From positions 1,029,611 through 1,093,610 of the forward strand of contig JAXGZL010000002.1 in NCBI GenBank assembly GCA_040776985.1: DNA of 64,000 bases, read 5' to 3'. The notes under the pieces are model-generated. The model worked only from the letters and a program-made list of their open reading frames with translations, was not told the origin of the DNA and ran no database searches. Shown here piece after piece: positions 35,586 to 42,948 of this stretch. The DNA comes from UBA6115 sp040776985. GTDB lineage: Bacteria > Bacillota > Clostridia > Christensenellales > Aristaeellaceae. The translations under genes and the position numbers were made by a program. How positions within the stretch are numbered: position 1 is the stretch's first letter; each line of letters begins with the position of its first letter.

Positions 35586-35957
35586 TTGTTGTCAACAGAC
35601 CTCATTGAACTGAATCACCGGAAGAACCTGGCCCGCTGGCAGCAATTGGTGTATGACTGCCGAAACAGCGGCATGACTGTCAGAGCCTGGTGCGCACAGA
35701 ACGGCATCACAGAGAAGGCCTACTTTTACCGGCAGCGGAAAGTCTGGGAAGCCGTTCGCCAGCTGGAGGAAACGCAGGAAGCATCCAGACAAGCAGATCT
35801 GCCAGCCATCATCCCTTGTGCGCAGCCGCTTGCCACAGCTAAATCAGACGCAGTCCAGTCGCCCGCTATAGTCCTTCGCAACAAGGACTGGACCGTAGAA
35901 GTAAACCCCGGCTGTGACCCGGAGCTGCTTCGCCTGGCCTTGCGTTCGGTAAAATAG
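35586..35957 (+). CDS. tnpA: IS66 accessory protein TnpA
   Basis: About 123 residues with the IS66 Orf1 pattern: RKNLARWQQLVYDCRNSG, then VRAWCAQNGITEKAYFYRQR, a helix-turn-helix like that of transposase regulators. No ATG has a good ribosome site; GGGAGGA at 35570-35576 points to TTG 35586 or 35589. The frame opens farther upstream through non-coding end sequence. One base separates its stop from tnpB. Confidence 0.82.
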   Translation: MLSTDLIELNHRKNLARWQQLVYDCRNSGMTVRAWCAQNGITEKAYFYRQRKVWEAVRQLEETQEASRQADLPAIIPCAQPLATAKSDAVQSPAIVLRNKDWTVEVNPGCDPELLRLALRSVK

Positions 35958-35958
35958 C

Positions 35959-36312
35959 GTGTTTGACCCGAGCAAGATTCAGCATGTCTACATCGCCTGC
36001 GGATACACAGATCTGCGCCGGGGCATCGACGGGCTGGTGAGTATTGTACAGAACCGCTTTCAATTGGATCCCTTTGCCAACGCGTTGTTTCTGTTCTGTG
36101 GCAGGCGGGCAGACCGCTTCAAAGCCCTGTACTGGGATGCGGACGGCTTCCTGCTACTGTACAAGCGCCTGGAGCGGGGCAGGTACCAATGGCCCAGGAG
36201 CCAGGAGGAGGTCTTGAGCCTTAGCCCGCAGCAGTTTCGGTGGCTGCTGGAAGGCCTGAGCATCCACCAGCCCAAGGCACATCAACCGGTCAAAAACATC
36301 GTCTATTCATAG
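35959..36312 (+). CDS. tnpB: IS66 accessory protein TnpB
   Basis: 117 residues, the normal size of IS66 Orf2. Typical features are visible: VYIACGYTDLRRGIDGL near 10-26, FCGRRADRFKALYWDADGF near 46-64 and YKRLERGRYQWPR. GTG start immediately after the tnpA stop, implying coupling. Required with TnpA and TnpC for IS66 transposition. Confidence 0.93.
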   Translation: MFDPSKIQHVYIACGYTDLRRGIDGLVSIVQNRFQLDPFANALFLFCGRRADRFKALYWDADGFLLLYKRLERGRYQWPRSQEEVLSLSPQQFRWLLEGLSIHQPKAHQPVKNIVYS

Positions 36313-36366
36313 CCGGCCAAAGCGCCGGAATCCCTTGTAACTCCTTGCTTATTCGGCATTTTCTTC

Positions 36367-36395
36367 GTGACTTTTCTGCCTGTTTCTGGTATAAT
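36367..36395 (+). promoter_or_regulatory. Possible internal promoter for tnpC
   Basis: GTGACT at 36367-36372, 17-bp spacer, perfect TATAAT at 36390-36395 with an extended TGG, in the 115-bp gap between tnpB and tnpC. Confidence 0.45.
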
Positions 36396-36427
36396 CAGGG
36401 CAAGAAAAGCAAGGGAGAAACGGCTGT

Positions 36428-37999
36428 ATGGGCACGGAAACCATCACCATTTCCAAAGCGGAATATGAGCGGTTAACCACCCAAGTCGCAGCCCTGCAAC
36501 AAGAAATAAATTGGTTGACGGAGCAAATCCGTTTAGCCCGGAAACAGCGCTTCGGTCCTTCCAGTGAGAAGACTGCCCCGGAGGACGGCGTTGTCCAGCT
36601 CAGCTATCTGTTCAACGAGCCGGAGTGCATGGCCAGGGAGACTGCGCCAGAGCCAGATGTTGAGGCGATTACTGTCAAGGCCCATGCCCGCAAAATGCGG
36701 CGCTCCACCCAGGAGAAGCTGCCCGAAGACATCGAGGCTGAGGTCATTCACAAGACCTTGACGGACGAAGAATGCGTCTGCCCCCAGTGCCAGGGGCAAA
36801 TGCACGACATCGGCAAGGAAGTGACCAAGCGCCTGAAGATCATCCCGGCGAAGTTCGTGGTGGAAGAGACCCATGTGCACAAGTACGCCTGCCGGCACTG
36901 CCAGGAGCGGGACATCAGCACTCCCATCAGGGTGGCGCCCACAGACCCAGCGGTCATCAAGGGCAGCATTGCCACCCCGGAGGCCATCGCCCACATCATG
37001 ACGCAAAAGTTCGTGATGTACTCGCCCCTGTACCGCCAGGAGCAGGAATATGGCAGGGCCGGGGTGCCGCTCTCCCGGCAAACCATGTCCAACTGGCTGT
37101 TGAAAGCCACTGCTCTGTGGCTCAAGCCGGTGTACGAGTGGATGAAAACAGAATTGCTCAAGCAGGACATCCTGCATGCGGATGAAACGACCTTACAGGT
37201 GCTCAACGAACCGGGGAAGAAAGCCCAGAGCAAGAGCTACATGTGGCTGTACCGGACAGGACGAGACGCACCACAACAGTTGGTGCTGTATGAATACCAG
37301 CCCAGCCGGGGTGCCAAGCATCCCGAGACCTTCCTCAAGGATTTCCGGGGATACCTGCATGCGGATGGCTATGCCGTTTACTACGGCCTGCGGGGCATTA
37401 CTGTGGCTGGTTGCTGGGCGCATGTGCGCCGGAAGTATGAAGAAGGCTTAACCGGCATCTCAGAGAAAGAGATAGAGGGGCGAGCCAACCTGCTGCGGGG
37501 GAAGCAATACTGCGACCGTCTGTTTGCTATTGAAGCTGAGATCAAAGACCTTCAGCCCGAGGAACGCCTGCTTAAACGAAAGGAACTGGCCGAGCCTGTC
37601 CTCAAGGACATGCATGACTGGGTGTTCAAGCTGAATGACGGTCCGAAATCTTTGATTGGCAAAGCTGCACATTATACAAGAAAGTACTGGCCATACCTGA
37701 CCACCTATCTGCAGGATGGCAGGCTGGAAATCAACAACAACCGCGCTGAGCGCAGCATCAAGCCCTTTGTCATGGGCAGGAAGAACTTCCTGTTCGCCAA
37801 TGTGCCCAAGGGTGCAGAATCCAGCGCCATCATCTACAGCATCATCGAAACCGCCAAGGAAAACGGGCTGGATCCCTACCGCTATCTAACCTGGCTGATG
37901 CACGAGGCACCGAAGCTGGACGTGAGAATCTCAGAGCATGTGGCGAGGTTGATGCCTGGCAATGCGCCGGAGAAGTGTAAGGATAAAAGGGGTGTTTGA
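36428..37999 (+). CDS. tnpC: IS66 family DDE transposase TnpC
   Basis: 523 residues. N-terminal coiled-coil/leucine zipper (about 8-40), the LARKQRFGPSSEKT motif, a zinc-finger-like CPQCQGQMHD with CRHC, then the DDE core: ILHADETTLQVL (first Asp), HADGYAVYYG with CWAHVRRKY, and the final NNNRAERSIKPFVMGRKNF with catalytic Glu. Full length for the family. Its stop lies within the right terminal repeat region. Confidence 0.96.
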   Translation: MGTETITISKAEYERLTTQVAALQQEINWLTEQIRLARKQRFGPSSEKTAPEDGVVQLSYLFNEPECMARETAPEPDVEAITVKAHARKMRRSTQEKLPEDIEAEVIHKTLTDEECVCPQCQGQMHDIGKEVTKRLKIIPAKFVVEETHVHKYACRHCQERDISTPIRVAPTDPAVIKGSIATPEAIAHIMTQKFVMYSPLYRQEQEYGRAGVPLSRQTMSNWLLKATALWLKPVYEWMKTELLKQDILHADETTLQVLNEPGKKAQSKSYMWLYRTGRDAPQQLVLYEYQPSRGAKHPETFLKDFRGYLHADGYAVYYGLRGITVAGCWAHVRRKYEEGLTGISEKEIEGRANLLRGKQYCDRLFAIEAEIKDLQPEERLLKRKELAEPVLKDMHDWVFKLNDGPKSLIGKAAHYTRKYWPYLTTYLQDGRLEINNNRAERSIKPFVMGRKNFLFANVPKGAESSAIIYSIIETAKENGLDPYRYLTWLMHEAPKLDVRISEHVARLMPGNAPEKCKDKRGV

Positions 38000-38006
38000 C
38001 GGTTAC

Positions 38007-38014
38007 ATGTAATC
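38007..38014. repeat. Right copy of IS66 target-site duplication
   Basis: ATGTAATC, matching 35412-35419. Confidence 0.93.
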
Positions 38015-38125
38015 CGTGACAACTGTGCCCTTTTTCTTCTGTACCCGAAGGCCCCAAGCAGAATCCTCGATATACTCAAAAACCGCCCGATTTCCTTGAT
38101 TTATCAAGGGTTTTCAGACGGTCTG

Positions 38126-38180
38126 TGGTGGTGCTTACTGGACTCGAACCAGTGACCCCATCGATGTGAACGATGTGCTC
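38126..38180 (-). tRNA. 3' fragment of a tRNA-Val(CAC) gene (pseudo-tRNA, probable att site)
   Basis: On the minus strand: D-stem 3' strand GAGC, anticodon stem CATCG/CGATG around loop TTCACAT (anticodon CAC), T-arm ACTGG TTCGAGT CCAGT, acceptor strand AAGCACC, then A and encoded CCA. The 5' acceptor strand (would be GGTGCTT) and D-arm 5' half are absent; sequence above 38180 does not pair. Exactly the 3' part that site-specific integrases displace. Confidence 0.85.
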
Positions 38181-38300
38181 TGGTTCCCAGGTTAAGACTT
38201 ACCAAAGGGGTTCAGATGAACATCCTGCAGAAAGCCCATATTTATTGGCTTTTCCGGCTTCCTTGCTCATCCGGAAATCTCGGCGAGAAACCTGATGGGT

Positions 38301-38370
38301 GGGTTCAAAACACCGGTGAACCCACTTTGAACCCAGGGTTCAAGGTGGTTCAAGCATGAAGTGGGTTCAA
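38301..38370. repeat. Cluster of GGGTTCAA motifs
   Basis: Exact GGGTTCAA at 38301, 38336 and 38363, exact inverse TTGAACCC at 38327, plus one-mismatch copies at 38316 (GTGAACCC) and 38346 (TGGTTCAA). Six copies in 70 bp, about 120 bp from the tRNA fragment. Arrangement suits integrase arm-type or excisionase sites, or a regulator's operators. Confidence 0.65.
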
Positions 38371-38372
38371 CA

Positions 38373-38570
38373 GTAAGCGTCAAACCCACCCACGTCTTCC
38401 AATACTCCGCCTCCACCACAGAAAATGGCTCTGGACATACAGGAGTTCGAGGAGCTCCCGTAGAGTCTACAAGAGTCCAATGGAGTCCTCTGGAGTCGAC
38501 AGGAGTCATTGGACAGGAGCGGGAAGATTGCTTGCTTTGTTATAAACAGACCTCGTTGAACTAAATCACC
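38373..38570 (+). mobile_element. Orphan left end of a second IS66-type element
   Basis: Starts GTAAGCGTCAAACCCACC and follows 35420-35619 with scattered differences, including the block GGAGTCCTCTGGAGTCGACA and the start of the tnpA region; then homology stops. No transposase or right end follows. Remnant of a related, not identical, insertion. Confidence 0.85.
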
Positions 38571-38690
38571 AAAAGTATAGGCTACGCAAAAACTGCGGTC
38601 AATGTCCAACCGAAACGCCGCGACTGTCCCACCAGAGCGATTCTGGGTGTCCAACCGAGGCAGCATGCTCACAAAGGACTCTTCAGAACA

Positions 38691-38720
38691 CTTGAGAGCT
38701 CTTGAGTGCACTTGAGTGCA
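38691..38720. repeat. Three tandem 10-bp units
   Basis: CTTGAGAGCT, then CTTGAGTGCA twice, ending 23 bp before the wecB stop. Together with the remnants above it fills the 38007-38743 gap; no gene and no clear terminator for the polysaccharide operon are visible there. Confidence 0.7.
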
Positions 38721-38743
38721 AACAACACACGACGAGACTTCAG

Positions 38744-39841
38744 TTATCTATTAGCAAGGATATCCGCAATCCTCTTACTTGATAAGCCATCACCATATGG
38801 ATTGCTTGCTTTGCTCATTTTGTCGTAAGCTTTCTGATCTTCCAGCAGCGTCTTGAATGCTTCGTAAATAACCTTTTCATCGGTGCCCACCAACTTGAGC
38901 GTGCCCGCGGCGATGCCCTCCGGGCGCTCTGTGGTATCGCGCATAACCAGCACGGGCTTGCCCAGGGAGGGGGCCTCCTCCTGGATGCCGCCGGAATCGG
39001 TGATGATGAGGTAGGAGCGGGCCAGGAAATTATGGAAATCCAGCACGTCCAGTGGCTCGATGATGTGGATGCGGTCGCTGTCCCCCAGCTCTTGCTGGGC
39101 GGCTTCGCGCACCACCGGGTTCATGTGGATGGGGTAGATGGCCTTGACATCCGGGTGCTGATCGATGATGCGGCGGATGGCGCGGAACATGTTGTGCATG
39201 GGCTGGCCCAGGTTTTCCCGGCGGTGGGCGGTGATCATAATGAGGCGGCTGCCCGCTGCCCAGTCCAGCTCTGGATGGCTGTAGTCCTGGCGCACGGTGG
39301 TCTGCAAAGCGTCGATGGCGGTGTTGCCGGTGATGTAAATGCTGTCTTCCTTGTAGCCGGCGCGCAGCAAATTATCTTTGGAGAGCTGCGTGGGCGCGAA
39401 ATTGTACTGGCTGATGATGCTGACAGCCTGGCGGTTGAACTCCTCCGGGTACGGGGAGAAAATATCATAAGTGCGCAGCCCGGCCTCCACATGGCCCACT
39501 GGGATTTGCAGGTAGAAGCAGGCTAATGCAGTGGCAAAGGTAGTGCTGGTATCACCGTGTACCAACACCACATCGGGTCTGGCATCCTCCAGCACTGGTT
39601 TGATGGTGGAAAGGATATTGCTGGTAACATCAAAAAGAGTCTGCCGCTCCTTCATGATGGAAAGGTCATAATCTGGCACCACCTCAAATGTCTTGAGCAC
39701 CTGGTCCAGCATCTGGCGATGCTGGCCGGTGACGCAGACCAGGGTCTTCAACTCTTTACGGGTTTTAAGCTCCTTCACTAAAGGACACATCTTGATGGCT
39801 TCCGGCCGAGTACCGAAAACAAGCATAATCGTTTTACTCAC
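38744..39841 (-). CDS. wecB: UDP-N-acetylglucosamine 2-epimerase (non-hydrolysing)
   Basis: Converts UDP-GlcNAc to UDP-ManNAc, which can feed polysaccharide or teichoic acid units. About 365 residues: VFGTRPEAIKMCPLVKEL at the start, VHGDTSTTFATALACFY, GHVEAGLRTYDIFSPYPEE and ITDSGGIQEEAPSLGKP. GAGG five nt before GTG 39841 is the best start; ATG 39859 lacks a ribosome site. It is the last gene of the operon and the second 2-epimerase in it. GC-richer than the middle of the cluster. Confidence 0.92.
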   Translation of the reverse strand: MSKTIMLVFGTRPEAIKMCPLVKELKTRKELKTLVCVTGQHRQMLDQVLKTFEVVPDYDLSIMKERQTLFDVTSNILSTIKPVLEDARPDVVLVHGDTSTTFATALACFYLQIPVGHVEAGLRTYDIFSPYPEEFNRQAVSIISQYNFAPTQLSKDNLLRAGYKEDSIYITGNTAIDALQTTVRQDYSHPELDWAAGSRLIMITAHRRENLGQPMHNMFRAIRRIIDQHPDVKAIYPIHMNPVVREAAQQELGDSDRIHIIEPLDVLDFHNFLARSYLIITDSGGIQEEAPSLGKPVLVMRDTTERPEGIAAGTLKLVGTDEKVIYEAFKTLLEDQKAYDKMSKASNPYGDGLSSKRIADILANR

Positions 39842-39936
39842 GTCAACCTCATAATTCATTGTAGTGGATCATTCAAGTATACAATCGGATATAGACTACT
39901 TATTGCAATTTGATGAACACAAGACTTCTTGCTGTT

Positions 39937-41079
39937 TTAGTATTTCCTCCACACCATCCTGTCAATAATCCCAGTATAGCTCTGAATTATCTTCACAACC
40001 TTAATACTGACATTTTCATCCACATAATCTGGTGCAGGAATGCCCAAATCTCCATCCTTATTCATGGCTACAGCTACATCAACTGCCTGCAGAACTTGCT
40101 CAGTCGTGATGCCTGCCAGCATGAAATTGCCCTTATCCAGTGCTTCAGGGCGCTCAGTTGAAGTGCGGATGCAGACAGCGGCAATAGGTTTCCCGATGCT
40201 CAAGAAGTAGGATGCTTCCTCCGGCAAGGTACCTGAGTCGGACACAACCGCAAAGGCATTCATCTGTAGATGGTTGTAGTCGTGGAATCCCAGCGGTTCA
40301 TTCTGAATGACATGAGGATGGAATTTGAATTCCCGCTGCTCAATGAACTTTTTGCTCCTGGGATGGCAAGAATACAGGATGGGCATGTCATATTTTTCTG
40401 CCATGGCATTCACCGCATTCATGAGCGAAAAGAAGTTCTTCTCTGTGTCAATGTTCTCCTCACGGTGAGCGGACAGCAGAATGTACTGCCCCGCTTTCAA
40501 TCCCAGCCGTGACAACACATCAGATGTCTTGATGCTATCCAGGTTTCTACTGAGCACCTCTGCCATGGGTGAACCTGTCACATAGGTGCGCTCTTTGGCA
40601 ACACCAGACCAGTTCAGGTAACGCCTGGCATGCTCTGAATAGCAAAGATTGACATCGCTGATGATGTCCACGATGCGGCGATTGGTTTCCTCCGGCAAAT
40701 TCTCATCAAAGCAGCGGTTACCGGCCTCCATATGGAAAATGGGAATGTGAAGGCGCTTGGCCCCGATGACCGACAGGCAAGAGTTTGTGTCTCCCAGCAC
40801 CAAGAGGGCATCAGGCTTTTCCTGCACCATCAGTTTGTAGGAAGATGCAATGATGTTGCCGATGGTCTCTCCCAGGTCCGCACCAACTGCATTAAGGTAA
40901 TGGTCCGGCGCACGAAGCCCCAGGTCGTCAAAGAACACCTGGTTCAAGGTGTAATCATAGTTCTGGCCCGTGTGCACCAGGGTTTGGTTGAAGTATTTAT
41001 CACAGGCTTTGATTACCTCAGACAGGCGGATGATTTCCGGACGGGTACCTACGATGGTCATCAGATTCAGCTTGTTCAC
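39937..41079 (-). CDS. capG: UDP-N-acetyl-L-fucosamine synthase, CapG/FnlC/WbjD type 2-epimerase
   Basis: Third enzyme of the UDP-L-FucNAc route: C2 epimerisation giving UDP-N-acetyl-L-fucosamine. 380 residues. MTIVGTRPEIIRLSEVIKA, LVLGDTNSCLSVIGAKR, HMEAGNRCFDENLPEETNRR and SDSGTLPEEASYF follow the CapG subgroup rather than WecB. AAGGAG nine nt before GTG 41079 sets the start; the frame extends 36 codons higher without support. The neighbouring capF and capE make the assignment firm. Confidence 0.9.
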   Translation of the reverse strand: MNKLNLMTIVGTRPEIIRLSEVIKACDKYFNQTLVHTGQNYDYTLNQVFFDDLGLRAPDHYLNAVGADLGETIGNIIASSYKLMVQEKPDALLVLGDTNSCLSVIGAKRLHIPIFHMEAGNRCFDENLPEETNRRIVDIISDVNLCYSEHARRYLNWSGVAKERTYVTGSPMAEVLSRNLDSIKTSDVLSRLGLKAGQYILLSAHREENIDTEKNFFSLMNAVNAMAEKYDMPILYSCHPRSKKFIEQREFKFHPHVIQNEPLGFHDYNHLQMNAFAVVSDSGTLPEEASYFLSIGKPIAAVCIRTSTERPEALDKGNFMLAGITTEQVLQAVDVAVAMNKDGDLGIPAPDYVDENVSIKVVKIIQSYTGIIDRMVWRKY

Positions 41080-41137
41080 AGCGATTAACTCCTTGGTAGC
41101 ACATTTGGTTCGGGACAAAAAAGTCCCAGGTTGAATG

Positions 41138-42280
41138 CTATACTTCTTCAAAATACGTATCAGGCTTGTTCGGATCGAATGTCTCATTGGCCCACATCAA
41201 GGTGACCATGTCATCATCCCCGAGGTTTTCAATATTGTGAGTATAGCCAGTGGGGATGTCCACAACCCGCAGTTCCTTGGCATCTACAAAATACTCCGTC
41301 ACATCCGTGCCACCGATCCTACGGAAGCGAATGACGCCTTTGCCATGCACCACAAGGAACTTCTCGTTCTTGGTGTGGTGCCAGTGGTTACCCTTGGTGA
41401 TGCCAGGTTGAGAAACATTTATAGAGACCTGCCCCCTATCTGGCGTGCGTAGCACCTCGGTAAAGCTGCCTCGGTGGTCAGCATGGGTGGTCAGCGGATA
41501 GGCAAAGGCATCCTCAGGCAAGAAGGAAAGATAGGTGGAATATAGCTTTTTAACGACTGGATTGTCCAATTGAGGAACCTGCAGATTCTTTCGAGATTCT
41601 GCAAAACTGTGCAGCCAATCGGAAATTTCACCCAGGGTTGCCTGATGCACTGGACAGACTTCGCAGAATTCACCAGCTTTGGTGGGTTTCCCCTGCATGG
41701 CGCGGATGAATTCGGCCACGATGTCATCAACATAAACCAGGTTCAGCGTGATCGCCCTGTCGTTTACTGTAATCGGCATGCCTCTTGCAATGTTGTGGCA
41801 AAAGGTTGCGATGGCGCTGTTGTAGTTGGGGCGGGACCATTTGCCAAAAGCATTGGGCAGACGATAGACGTATACTGGTGCCCCGATTTCCCGACCGTAA
41901 GCAAACATCAGGTCCTCCCCCGCTTTCTTGCTCTGGCCATAGGGATTGTCTAGGGCTGCCTGGGTGGAGGAGGTGATCAGCACGGGTGCTTTGTTGCCGT
42001 GTTTCTTCAAAGTGTCCAGCAAAGTGGAAGTGAAGCCAAAGTTGCCTTCCATGAACTCGGCGGTCTCTTTCGGACGGTTGACGCCTGCAAGATGGCAGAC
42101 AAAGTCGGCCTGCTGACAATACTCTTCCAACAAGTTTGGATCTGTATCAAGGTCAAAGGGAAGCAAAGTAAGGTCTGGAGTCAGACCATAGCTTTTGTCC
42201 TTGCCATCCCGAATTGCTTCCAAGGTTGCAATCAGGTTCTTGCCCATGAAACCCTGGGCACCTGTGATCAGGATCGTCAT
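41138..42280 (-). CDS. capF: CapF/FnlB bifunctional reductase with cupin domain
   Basis: Second step of UDP-L-FucNAc synthesis: C3 epimerisation then NADPH reduction at C4. 380 residues. An N-terminal SDR domain (LITGAQGFMGKNLIATLE at start; SSTQAALDNPYGQSK with the YxxxK analogue near 110) is joined to a C-terminal zinc cupin (about 250-380, GNHWHHTKNEKFLVVHGKG), the defining CapF architecture. Start overlaps the acetyltransferase gene as ATGA. Confidence 0.94.
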   Translation of the reverse strand: MTILITGAQGFMGKNLIATLEAIRDGKDKSYGLTPDLTLLPFDLDTDPNLLEEYCQQADFVCHLAGVNRPKETAEFMEGNFGFTSTLLDTLKKHGNKAPVLITSSTQAALDNPYGQSKKAGEDLMFAYGREIGAPVYVYRLPNAFGKWSRPNYNSAIATFCHNIARGMPITVNDRAITLNLVYVDDIVAEFIRAMQGKPTKAGEFCEVCPVHQATLGEISDWLHSFAESRKNLQVPQLDNPVVKKLYSTYLSFLPEDAFAYPLTTHADHRGSFTEVLRTPDRGQVSINVSQPGITKGNHWHHTKNEKFLVVHGKGVIRFRRIGGTDVTEYFVDAKELRVVDIPTGYTHNIENLGDDDMVTLMWANETFDPNKPDTYFEEV

Positions 42281-42948
42281 TTCTCACTCTCCATTGGCAG
42301 TCTTTGCTTTTCCCATTTCACATGGTTTTTAACAACCTTGGCAGGAATTCCAGCAAGAACAGTGTTAGCTTCTTTAAATGACTTTGTGACAATCGCTCCG
42401 GTAGCAACAATCGTATCTTCGGGAAGCTTTACTCCTTTGCCGATGAGCACTCTATGACCAATCCATACGCGATTTGAAATTGTGATATTCTCAGAACGGT
42501 TTATTCTGCTTCCCTCTAAGCTAAGGATCGAATGAGAATCTCCCGTACGAATAACAATGTCCGAGGAAAACAAGCAGTCTTCTCCTATGTAGATACTAGT
42601 ACCTTCAATACAGGATAGATGAATTTCGCCACACAACGACGAGTTTTTATCTATAACAATCTGGTTCCCATCATCCTCAATCCAAAACTCTGTATTCCTA
42701 GCATAGACATTTTCACCAACACTCACTAAATTGTTGTTGCCGCGAAACACAAAAGTACAATTGTAACAAACTGAACCTTCCTCTATTGATACCATATTAT
42801 TTCTGCCTGATTTTTTTACTTTTGATCGGAAAACAAGTGATCTCTTCGTACGGATCTTTGCTCCAGAAAAGCAAAGACAATTATTAAAAGGAAAGTAGTT
42901 AACTATCCAAGAATGTTTTAGCAATATGTTCTTAAGGTAACCTTTCAT
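42277..42948 (-). CDS. Hexapeptide-repeat O-acetyltransferase
   Basis: 223 residues forming a left-handed beta helix: hexapeptide pattern around IEGTSIYIGEDCLFSSDIVI and the C-terminal acetyl-CoA part ISNRVWIGHRVLIGKGVKL, ending AGIPAKVVKNHV. Like NeuD/WbbJ-type enzymes, it likely acetylates a sugar hydroxyl of the repeat unit. It is inserted between capE and capF, overlapping both by 4 bp, and is visibly more A+T-rich than they are, as if acquired separately. Confidence 0.88.
   Translation of the reverse strand: MKGYLKNILLKHSWIVNYFPFNNCLCFSGAKIRTKRSLVFRSKVKKSGRNNMVSIEEGSVCYNCTFVFRGNNNLVSVGENVYARNTEFWIEDDGNQIVIDKNSSLCGEIHLSCIEGTSIYIGEDCLFSSDIVIRTGDSHSILSLEGSRINRSENITISNRVWIGHRVLIGKGVKLPEDTIVATGAIVTKSFKEANTVLAGIPAKVVKNHVKWEKQRLPMESEK

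Larger units (their letters stand above)
35420..38006 (+). mobile_element. Complete IS66-family insertion sequence
   Basis: 2587 bp. Left end GTAAGCGTCAAACCCAGC (35420-35437); right end, read inward, GTAACCGTCAAACACCCC (37989-38006). The two are imperfect inverted repeats with the family's GTAA terminus. Flanked by perfect ATGTAATC duplications and carrying tnpA, tnpB and tnpC in order. All three frames are open, so it may still be active. It sits in the RHS gene, opposite in orientation. Confidence 0.95.
34768..38091 (-). pseudogene. RHS-repeat protein gene, broken by IS66 and a ~100-bp insertion
   Basis: Three pieces read in transcription order. Piece 1 (38091-38007) encodes FEYIEDSAWGLRV then VVTDYI. 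Piece 2 (35419-35208) continues ILSGKNITHM, LHFYYDAQDRPAQVNY and QYAYDAWG. Piece 3 (about 35103-34768) encodes GYYNPFRYRGYVWDEET, the RHS-core YYLRSRYYYPELQRFIGED, and a short variable tail. Removing the IS at its duplicated target restores GTVVTDYILSGKN in frame. The 5' end is missing: the tRNA fragment lies upstream instead. RHS proteins form large secreted shells that carry C-terminal toxins; this tail is short. Confidence 0.85.

Noticed and set aside
38126..38210. Complete tRNA-Val gene
   Set aside because: The 5' acceptor strand and D-arm do not pair with the well-formed 3' half, so only a fragment is called.
35420..38570. Composite transposon bounded by two IS66-type ends
   Set aside because: The intact element has its own ends and target duplication at 35412-38014; the second left end is diverged, same-oriented and outside it.
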